Shown: positions 55,595 through 64,000 of the stretch, piece after piece
Position numbering within the stretch: the first letter of the stretch is position 1
How the letters are laid out: each line of letters opens with the position of its first letter
Source of the DNA: Eriocheir sinensis
Lineage: Eukaryota > Arthropoda > Malacostraca > Decapoda > Varunidae
Length of the DNA: 64,000 bases
Assembly: GCF_024679095.1 (NCBI RefSeq)
Contig: NC_066531.1
Span: 5,778,261 to 5,842,260, forward strand
Reading direction: 5' to 3'
Program-made: the position numbers and the translations under genes
The notes under the pieces: generated by a model
What the model saw: only the letters and a program-made list of their open reading frames with translations
Database searches by the model: none
What the model was told of the DNA's origin: nothing

Positions 55595-57235
55595 TTCCTG
55601 CCAGGATATGAGAGGTTGTTCTTTACTTCTTCATTAATTTTTTTCGAGTGTGGGGATTTCTTTCTTGCGTAGAACTGCAAAACTGTTCTGTGCAGTACAC
55701 CTTCATTGAAGTTATCAAAGAAGTCCATGATGGGTTTTGATCGCTGCCTTTTCTTGGGAGATGTAAACTTGGGAGCGCGATTCTCTACATTTCTCTTGCT
55801 TCTTTGTTAATTTTTTCCACAGTTCTTTCGTTGCTGGAGCTGTGCGACAAGTAACCTTGACAGGAGCTAAGAGTGCTTCCATTCTGTTCCTCCTGTTCAA
55901 AATACTGGCGGACATTGAAGATAACTTGTTTTGTTTGGCTATGTAGATGCTGGAAGAGTGTTGGTGGAGTAGCCATATCGATCATGTCTGGTCAAGGACG
56001 CCGACTGACCTGAGTGGAGTCACCTGACCTCTCCACCTGTGTGGATGGCGGGCGTGTCTGGGTGGTGGCCGGGAGCGTTACCGGCGCGAAGATTTTAATG
56101 TTTTTTTTCATCTATGTCAGCTTATTTTAACGTACATTCCTTCACGATATAATCTAAATATAATTGTGAAACCCCCTTACCCATCCCAAAACGTAAGGGA
56201 AACTCAATAATAAGTAAAGCATTTTCTTAGCAACACTGTAAAATATGTATGCCACGTTTCTTTGTATGCTTACAAATATCTTATTCATAATAAGTTAACT
56301 GTTCTTCCATACGTTATAATACTAAGATTAAATGTGTATGCATATTTGCTGATCACATTTGCCATGGTTTTACTTAAATTAGAACATTTCTACATCGCGG
56401 GCTGGGAGACACGCGGCATGGCTGTACAAGGGACCCCGTACGCTTACTCCGCCCACAACCGCACGTTTAGTGTAGTTATAGTATATATACCTATATGGTA
56501 GCATTGAGTAATCTTAGGTCACTTGGTAAAGTGTTCACCTAAGTCCGACCCAAGCTGACAACATAAACCTAAGCGTGTTTGCAAGCTGAGTGCTTAGAAT
56601 ATTGGCATAATAATAAAATATGCTGAAAACTGGATTCCACTACTTTATTTAATATATGAGTATTTATATACTGAATTTGTAATGGAGCCAAGATAAAAAA
56701 GCTATGTTTTTCAGTGGTCATACCATGACCTCATGAAAATAATTAGGTTGACATATATAATTAATTACTACGTATTTTGTTATGACGACTATTGCACATT
56801 AATACCATAGCTTTGAATCCAATGATGAATATCTTCAAGCAAGACACAAATAGCAACAGATTGGTCACCAATTCACTCAGTAAACACAATACTCCAGAAA
56901 AGTATACACTGAATTCACAATAAAGTTGTTTTTCCACTTGGAACTTTGTAAACAGAAACCAAGTAACCTCGTTTTACTTCACTCATAAATCATGATGTAC
57001 GCGATGTGGTCACCTCGACCTTTCGTTCCTCCTCCCTCACACTAGCAGACGTCACTAACAGGCTTTCTTACCACCATTATCTCAATACGAATAACCGGCA
57101 GGAGTAATTTGTTTTCTAACTTGATTTTAAAGCAACAATAATTATAAATCATATTTTAAATTACATTTAATTCAATTTAATGTCATCTTTTCATTTGCAT
57201 GTGTGTGCAACCTTTTACTTTCTGCTAAAAAAAAA
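55592..57235. other. No gene recognised
   Basis: Includes the end of the third copy (56,490-56,720) and AT-rich flank to 57,235. ORFs of 60-79 codons only. Confidence 0.45.
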
Positions 57236-57239
57236 CAAA

Positions 57240-57763
57240 AATTCACATGTTTCGTTTTCCTGAACTCAAATATTTCACATTTTATTCACTAACAAAGGCA
57301 TCAAACACTAATTGTATGTTCAAGCTATTGAAGTTTTTTTTCTGTTCACATAAACTACATCGTTTTCCTTTGGTGCCATTATTTTTCACATGGGTACAGT
57401 CTATCACTCCCACAACACCGGCAGAATTGGCAAATTCTGCTTGCTTTCACGGATCTCCACCCTATCAAGGGGAGACTGATAAACCTCCTGAATACCTACA
57501 GGTCACTGAGGGCGGCCAGAGTTTCCGCAATCACCCTGCTTACACTACTCTGGCTTACCCCAAATTCATCACTTGAACATTGCAGCATTTTTCCTGTAGC
57601 TAAGCATTTTTAAGTCAAAATCACTTTCAACCCCAGGGGTGAGGAATGTTCCCATTGAACTGGATCTTGTAGCTCTCTTCTCACTAAAATCAGTCACATA
57701 TTCCATTCCTGCACGGTCTAATATGTATATCTTGACAAGTTCACCATCATTATACAGTTCCAA
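57240..57763 (-). pseudogene. Second HARBI1-like transposase relic, different subfamily
   Basis: Minus strand starts MELYNDGELVKIYILDRAGM, then DFDLKMLSYRKNAAMF (decayed L-YLATG--Q), SVSRVIAETLAALS near 57,520, ISLPLDRVEIRESKQNLP, IDCTHVKIMAPKENDVVYVN (first Asp; one shift inside) and FNSLNIQLV. Typical Harbinger order. It is clearly different from the transposase at 39,972-44,069 (MAPKENDVVYVN versus IKAPANAVVYLK). The catalytic second Asp and Glu regions are missing; sequence past 57,240 is non-coding. Confidence 0.7.
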
Positions 57764-58940
57764 AGCGTCCTATCGAACTCTAAATTGCGGAGGCGGGCTG
57801 GGCGAAGTCTGGCGGCCATGTTGATATGGGTCTGGGTCTGGGATTCACTATTAGCATTACTAATAAGTGTTTATAAGTCCTCGCCAGCACTCCCAAGTTA
57901 ATACCGAAGTTAATAGTAGGTATTAGGCTAATAGTTGGTGAGGATACGCACTTTGAGAGTGAAGCATTACCAAAGTCGAAAGTTAATACCAAGTTTAGTA
58001 TTAATAGTTGTCGAGGATACGGGTCCCTGACCTGTTGCATAAACGATGACAAATCATTACGCTGAATTAACAGCACTGTGGCAGGTGTGTCTAGCACCAT
58101 CACTGAATCACTGACAGGAGAAAGGGAAAGGTTCCAGCTGATAGCCCAAACTCATCCTTTTGACTTGAAGGGAAGGTGAATCACTACTATGCAGCCAAGG
58201 CGTCAGAATGACTCCAGCAAGGGATAGTAGTGGTGTATGGCAGCGTATATCAAACAAAGTGGTGAAGTTGGTGTTCATTCTCTCCTATTTTAAAGCCCTT
58301 GTAAATCTCTGACAGTGAAAAGAGAAGAAGTAACCCACCACAATCGGCATCCACTACATTCAGAATTATTAGTGCATTAGTATGAGGGATGAGTTGACTG
58401 CACTCTCCAGGGCAGGCAAGGTTTGTTGAACACGTGCCACTTCGTACAGATTCCCCCATACCGGTATACAACTCATTAACTGTCCTCTGGAACTCGAAGC
58501 ATCATGACGAAAGTCATCCACTTATTTAATGAAACCATGGGCAGCACGCTTGTGTTAAGCGTAAAGCACATTAGCCTCAGATGTAGCCAGTAGTCTCTCT
58601 TGATGTTCCTCTACGTTCCTATGAATATCTGAAAAAAAACTTGAATTGAACCATCGACCTCCGTGATCCTTGATTGGTAATGGCGGAACCGCCTAAATAT
58701 TAGGCGGGCAAACTCTTCTAAACAAAAAACTATAGGCGTCATGATTCTTTATTTTTTACCTAGCATCAAATTTTGCATGTAGCCCTGCCACTGGTAATGC
58801 TCATATGGACCCATGAAGTCACATTTTATTTCAGTTCGTGTTAGTATCAATAAGATATACAAAAAACTTAAGCACCAAGCTAAACACGACACTAACATCT
58901 CTTCTGCCCGCTCAGTTTTTTGCTTTTTAAAGCCACTCTT
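57764..58940. other. No clear gene; possible helical exon on the minus strand
   Basis: Upstream of the Harbinger relic. Minus strand near 58,560-58,625 reads DIHRNVEEHQERLLATSEAN, a helix-like block similar in style to C-termini of Harbinger partner proteins, followed by a stop. Too short to assign. The 107-codon minus ORF (57,780-58,103) has no recognisable domain. Confidence 0.3.
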
Positions 58941-58944
58941 GCTT

Positions 58945-58979
<35 letters not shown>

Positions 58980-59000
58980 AAGAGAGAGATAGAGAGAGAG
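58945..59000. repeat. (GA)n microsatellite, interrupted
   Basis: GA dinucleotides with single-base interruptions. Confidence 0.95.
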
Positions 59001-59249
59001 TAATCATACTAAAACATATTAGCCTAATGCATCTCTGGACCGATTTCTTTGTGAATGCATTTATAGATATACTTTTTTTTCACGTATTATCCTTACCTCT
59101 TATCCAATTCTCATGCTCCTGTTACTTATATTACTAGACACCAGTTCTGCATTTTCTGTAATACATGATTCACCTCATTAGTCCACGAAAACTTATAGAT
59201 GCAGTATTTCTTTTAGGATGGAGGAAACCAGTGTTGTAGGTGGAATTCA

Positions 59250-59252
<3 letters not shown>

Positions 59253-59299
<47 letters not shown>
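59253..59299. repeat. (GA)n microsatellite
   Basis: Pure GA tract of 47 bp. Confidence 0.97.
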
Positions 59300-59301
<2 letters not shown>

Positions 59302-59374
59302 ATTATTTATCTTAAGAAAAACGTTCCTTCAAAATAATGGCTCCAGTTTTCTTAAATGTGCATAATAATAACTT

Positions 59375-60065
59375 ACTATTCGTAAATGCAGAAATAACAG
59401 CCTAGTATTCCTAAATGCAAAATAATAGCTCTAGTTTACATGAAATGCAAAATAATAGCCTAGTTTACGGAAATGCAAAATAATAGCCTAGTTTATTGAA
59501 ATGCAAAATAATAGCCCTGGGTTTACGATAATGCAAAATAATAGCCTAGTTTACGAAATGCAAAATAATACTTATTATTCCTAAGTCCAAAATAATACTT
59601 AGTATTCCTAAATGCAAAATAATAATACGTAGTATTCCTAAATGCAAAATAATACTTAGTATTCCTAAATACCAAAATAATACTTATTATTCCCAAGTCC
59701 AAAATAATAATTAGTATTCCTAAATGCAAAATAATGCCTTAGTATTCCTAAATGCAAAATAATACTTAGTATTCCTAAATGCAAACTATTAGTTTAGTAT
59801 TCCTAAATGCGTAGAAACCTACTATAGTTCCCTAAATACCAGTAATACAGCTCAAATTTTCTAAATGCAAAATAATATTTTAGTATTCTAAATGCATAAT
59901 AGCCTAGTAGTTTCATAAATGCAAAATAATAGCCTAGTGTCCTAAAATGCAAAATAATAGTTTTGTATTCGTAAATGCAAAATGATTGTAGCCATATTCC
60001 TAAATAACTGAGTCTTCATGAATTCAGATTAATAGCATGATTTAACTAAATGCAAAATTATAAGC
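59375..60065. repeat. ~25-28-bp minisatellite, over 20 units
   Basis: Variant units of AAATGCAAAATAATAGCCTA + GTTTACG or GTATTCCT. Unit length varies by a few bases, so no long frame runs through it. Confidence 0.92.
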
Positions 60066-60640
60066 TAGCGTACACAGTAAAATTATAATGTATTTGTTCT
60101 TGACTACTTCATTATGGCTTATTAGCAGTGTTATTACAGATTGTAAAACTCTTCCCACTTATTACAGAAGTTGCAGATACGGTATAACATGCAGAAAACG
60201 CCCACATCATACGAATAAAATCCCAATATTCTCCTCTAAAACAACCCAGGTTAAGAACCGCTTCAGATGGACCGTACTGGCTATCAGTTCGCCTCCTTCG
60301 CATATAGGAGGCTACTTGTGTAGCGATACAGGTCAAAGAAGAAGAAGAAGAAGCGGCGACGTATGTAAACAAACATTGGCTGACGGAGTTGGCCGTGGTC
60401 CCACGAGGCTGGATCTGGATCTGGATTAATGATGCGCAGGGCACCGTGTATAGGTGCATAACACGCATATGTGTTGACTGTTGGGGGACGGGGACCCGAA
60501 GGTGTGCAGGAGGAAGTAAATCAAGTGTAATTGTTAGTGTTGGTGTGCTGTGGTGACAAGTGAGCATGTATTTGTTTTTGAATGAATCCTATTGCACCGC
60601 AGTCTAAAATCTGGTGTTGAGGGAGGCTGTTCCAGTTCAC
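60066..60640. other. No gene recognised
   Basis: Contains (GAA)n near 60,337-60,352 and a GGCTGGATCTGGATCTGGAT run near 60,407. Overlapping 113- and 151-codon ORFs on opposite strands lack recognisable domains. Confidence 0.4.
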
Positions 60641-60960
60641 GTATGTGGCGTATGTGGCCTGGACCACAGACGCCTCGACGCTCACCTCCACCATTGAGCA
60701 CCTGCTGCTGCACTGCCCACGCCACTCACTCCCAGCGAGTGCTGCTCCGCGACACCCAACTCCGCGCAAAATTCTGGACATGCCCACCCCTTGACCTGCC
60801 CACGCTGCTGGCGGCGGCAGGCGTCCACCTCACGGCAGGACTCTCATCCGCCCTCACCGGCGCCTTCCTTATTAGGACGGGCAGGCTGACGCGCCTGTGA
60901 AGCCCTCACAGGACGACACCAGGGCCTGCATGTGAGCGACTAGATCGCCGCGGCCCGAAA
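60640..60960 (+). pseudogene. LINE 3' end (different family)
   Basis: Plus strand reads TYVAYVAWTTDASTLTSTIE and HLLLHCPRH, then after a shift LLRDTQLRAKFWTCPPLDLP, TLLAAAGVHLTAGLSSALTG and GRLTRL before a stop. The EHLLLHCPRH block is the cysteine/histidine motif near the C-terminus of some non-LTR retrotransposon proteins. A short 3' UTR follows. 5'-truncated and frameshifted. Confidence 0.55.
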
Positions 60961-61241
60961 CAACAACATACTTCATTTTGGGACAATGCCTGCGTAGGGG
61001 TGCTCTTATTTGAGCTGTGGGCGGGTGAATTCAGGTTCTTCAAGTCAGGAGAACCCAGATTATTACATACCATTTCCACCCAGCAAGTACTACCCAGACA
61101 AACACTGCCTGTGGTGGAGACTGTGGTCTTTGCAACTCGTGTGGAGGCTCCGACGTTCAAGTAAGCCCAAAAGTTTATCTGTAGCCAAACATTTCTGTTG
61201 GAGGTAATGGTGAGTACTAAATAACTGTATATTAAGTATGG

Positions 61242-62247
61242 GGGTTCACCTCCTGATCCTCGGACCATTGCCTACTTGACCATTGCCAACTCGACCATCT
61301 CCAACTCGGACCGGACCGGACCGGCACCAACTCGGACCATCTCCAACTCGGACCGGACCGGCACCAACTCCGGACCCATTAAGATACTCAATTCCGGACC
61401 ACAATAGTGGACCAACTTCCTGACCAGATCTAGATATCAATGAATAGAAGACAAAAGGTAAAACAAAAGCTTTTAAAACAACAAAGCTCCCGCATCTAAG
61501 AATTTTGTTTTCAATTCATTGATAATAAAACCTAAAATTACAAAAAAACTTAAAAACAACAAGGTTAAGTAAAATTAAAATTAAAAAATGTAGTAGTTGA
61601 AAAACAAAAGTATAAAAGCTTTGAAACAATAAAAATTCGCGTTGCAACCTTAAGACAATAGCATTCACGGCAATGTAATGAGAAACTGCCTTCTGGGAGA
61701 ACAATTAAAAGTTCTAAGAAGTAATACTCGAGTTTGAGGAATGTGTTTGGTGGCTATCCCAGACGTTTTCTCAGATGTGGTTATAGCGTGGTTATTGCAG
61801 GAAGTTTATATTTTAAACTTTTTCCTGATATTTGTTTAATTTATTATACTGCATCCTTGCCTTCAAGAATAGAACTACTAAATATAGACTATTAGAATAT
61901 GCAAAGGTTTATTTGATGAAATCACCGGACGCTAGGAACACAATTTGTTTAGAGTTCAGTACCTCATATTCCTACATGTTTAATTTCCTTGATATAACTG
62001 CAAATAGAAAGCTGTAATCTCACCTGGTAGGGACGCACTATGTTCAAATGACCTTGTCCACGATGGTTCAAGTTTGTAATAAAACAGCCAGGTTGGTCGT
62101 TCAGAATGATCCGATTTGGTTGATATAATCCTCCGAGTTGATCACTGTCTGTTCAAAATGGTCCGAGTTGGTTGAGATGATGTTTCGGTCTGGGTTAGTG
62201 CTTCAAGTTGGTCCGAGTTGGAGAGATGGTCCTAATTGACCTACTCC
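61242..62247. mobile_element. Foldback-like element with minisatellite inverted ends
   Basis: Left end (61,242-61,440) is built from CCAACTCGGACC and CGGACCGGACC repeats; right end (62,045-62,247) has the complement (GGTCCGAGTTGG, GGTTGGTC). Flanking both sides is the same 9-bp word TAAGTATGG, at 61,233-61,241 and 62,248-62,256, as expected for a target duplication. The ~600-bp interior has no long ORF. Tandem-repeat inverted ends recall foldback elements; 9-bp duplications occur in those and in Mutator-like elements. Family not assigned. Confidence 0.65.
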
Positions 62248-62259
62248 TAAGTATGGCAG

Positions 62260-64000
62260 CAACTTCTCTTAATGAGAGAGAAAGTTTGTGGTTATTCATT
62301 GAAACTCATTGCTTGTCTCTCAGCACCTTTTAAACAATCTTGAAGTAAGGGCAGCCATCTCGCTTCAGATTCAATGCTGACTCTCTGTGTTGCATTATAT
62401 ATACTTCTCTTTGAAGTGGACTGCAATAATTCAGCAGGATTTCAGAATGGTTTTATTGATGCGCCAATATCTCATTCTCTACTTAACCAACTCCTCTTCT
62501 GTTGTCATATCTGTATCTCTAGATACCATTGACACCCTCCCCAGAAATCAATAGGAAAGTTTAGAAATCAAAACAAATGTGAAGATAAGATTATGGAATG
62601 TGCAAGGGATCCTGTATGGCGGTTGGGTGGCGCTGTAAACTCGTGGCTCACCAACTGTTAAGAGCCACTCTGCCACCAGTGAGAAAGATAAAGTATATTC
62701 AACTTTATTATGAGTGGTGCAATAAGTCATAATGGAAGGTGTTTCGAGAGCCCTCAAGGTTGGGGGTATGTTACATATATATAAATTGTGAGTAAGCTCA
62801 TACTGTATACATACATACATACAGTTACGCTGTTCCCCAACGTATACTCTTGCAATCTATTCCTATATAACGTAAGAAAGCAGCCGCCTTGCGGGTCTGT
62901 GTGACGAGCGTAGGGCGTGGTGGATGGTCAGCGTAGTTGAACCCCACCCCACCACCCCAATCGTAGTCGAGCAACTCTCCAGGAAATGTCATGTTACCTC
63001 ATAATTACATATGGTACAATACTGACGGGTTAACCCGTCCACTTCTTATAAGTTGATGCTAGATCATTTACCGAGTAGTTTAAGGTACAAAATAAACAGA
63101 TTTGTGACGGCTGTCATCCAGATCGAACTGACGCTCCTGCTATTAACTGACGCGGGAGTGACCTACCGACTGCTAGCTGTATGACCCTGGCCTCCATTTT
63201 ACTCAAACTCCACTATAAGTATATCGCGTGCATTGAACAACATCCGTTTGTTTTCGACACTGCAAGCTTGTCACACCATGTGACACTTGGACACGCCCAG
63301 GTCTTTGTGGACCCGGTACTGGGATAGTAATCCGGTCCTTTGTCAACCTACATGCACACCAATAAAAGAGGTTAAATACTAAGTTAACACTTACCGAAAG
63401 TAAAGTAGACTTGCTATTTTGAGGGAGGAAAGGTCAGACTTCATCCATTATGGCGGCATGAAAACAAATTGACTTCAGGAACCCGCCGTTAGGTGCCGCC
63501 GCTGAAACCCTCGCGTAGTAACATTTTACGAATGTGCATTAGGAAATACAAATAGCTGCGGCATTAGTTGCTTTAAATAGAGAAAAAATGACGTAAAACT
63601 CTTAAATGACCGTTTTTTGTCCGGAAATCGTTATAATCCATGCGCGTTTTGGATATTACTGACTTAGGAACTAGTTTGGCAAGGGTGCACTGCAAGGTAG
63701 GTAATGGAGGCTCAGTCTGTGTATAGAGTAAAGGCGCTAGAAACAATAACAATGGACTTAGAAAACCAAGCCACCTAACTCTATAATTAGCAAACGCTTG
63801 CCTTCTGGCCCTCCCCAAGGTAAAACGTATACGAAAAATGCATTATAATAATAATTTTTCACGTGCTAAAAGTACTACAGAATATTGGTTTGAGGAGTGG
63901 TTATTCTTAAGTTCTTACGATCCATATCAGACCCAATGACATACTGTTTATTGCAAATATCTTTCAAACGAAGACTCAGACCAGCATGGTGCTTTGGCGA
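62260..64000. other. No gene recognised
   Basis: Low ORF content on both strands. Holds (ATAC)n at about 62,807-62,823, a 16-bp palindrome at 63,024-63,039 and a tRNA-like relic. The 81-codon minus ORF near the end (63,573-63,818) has no recognised domain. Confidence 0.45.
63093..63185 (-). repeat. tRNA-like relic (possible SINE head)
   Basis: Minus strand: TAGCAGTCGGTAGGTCACTC as A-box side and GTCAGTTCGATCTGGATG as B-box side, spaced about 40 bases. No full cloverleaf was found. Confidence 0.45.

Larger units (their letters stand above)
51750..56720 (+). repeat. Third copy of the duplicated segment
   Basis: Inverse of about 22,190-25,500, same orientation as the left-arm satellite at 19,300-20,880. 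Compared with the middle copy it has a CR1-like insertion (53,880-54,250), fewer 36-bp units and a ~1.1-kb extra block (55,371-56,485) with (CT)n. Homology ends near 56,720 (CCAAGATAAAAAAGCTATG). Confidence 0.88.

Noticed and set aside
59375..60065. CRISPR array
   Set aside because: The units are contiguous variants without unique spacers, and the context is animal-type DNA.
60088..60567. Overlapping 113-codon plus and 151-codon minus ORFs
   Set aside because: Opposite-strand frames over a low-complexity stretch with no recognisable domain. Neither shows a start or splice context.

Overview
This window looks like animal nuclear DNA, most likely from a decapod crustacean and plausibly a crab. 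That is inferred from the LINE and SINE types, the density of simple repeats and the GT-AG split genes. No table of closely packed bacterial-style genes exists here. Almost everything I can recognise is a transposable element, an element-derived gene or a tandem repeat. I see no clear single-copy host gene, no rRNA, no functional tRNA and no CRISPR.

The dominant structure is a giant, imperfect inverted repeat. Positions 1-20,880 (left arm, still continuing at the window edge) are matched in reverse complement by about 23,980-45,600 (right arm), around a spacer of about 3.1 kb. Feature by feature the two arms mirror each other: LINE 5' end, three transposase exons, SINEs, a 56-bp palindrome, a second transposon-type gene, a gypsy integrase, a CR1-like LINE, a MADF-type gene and a ~590-bp satellite array. 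Where the right arm keeps reading frames and splice sites, the left arm is mostly frameshifted. A third, shorter copy at about 51,750-56,720 is the inverse of about 22,190-25,500. Part of the satellite array is therefore present three times, in alternating orientation.

Right arm, read outward from the centre: satellite array (24,240-26,110), GC-rich promoter-like block (26,150-26,640), two-exon MADF-type gene on the minus strand (27,375-27,710), LINE-A 3' end, Ty3/gypsy integrase, CR1-like reverse transcriptase, an unrecognised block, SINEs and rearranged LINE-A pieces, then a PIF/Harbinger-like pair. The pair is a plus-strand Pro/Thr-rich NAIF1-like protein (37,602-38,883) converging on a minus-strand, intron-containing HARBI1-like transposase (39,972-44,069). 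The transposase keeps its D, D and E residues. A perfect 27-bp stem palindrome overlaps its stop codon. A nearly full-length LINE (45,040-48,428) spans the outer arm boundary and carries a SINE insertion.

The rest (48,430-64,000) holds a ~430-bp MITE with ~48-bp inverted ends, a decayed CXC-domain gene, a Myb/SANT exon, the third copy, a second HARBI1-like relic, CT/GA microsatellites, a ~27-bp minisatellite, a LINE 3' end, and a 1-kb foldback element with minisatellite inverted ends and a 9-bp candidate target duplication.

The strongest leads are the inverted-repeat architecture with one decayed and one preserved arm, the conserved palindrome at the transposase stop, and the foldback element. 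A long-read assembly artefact must be excluded for the giant repeat.
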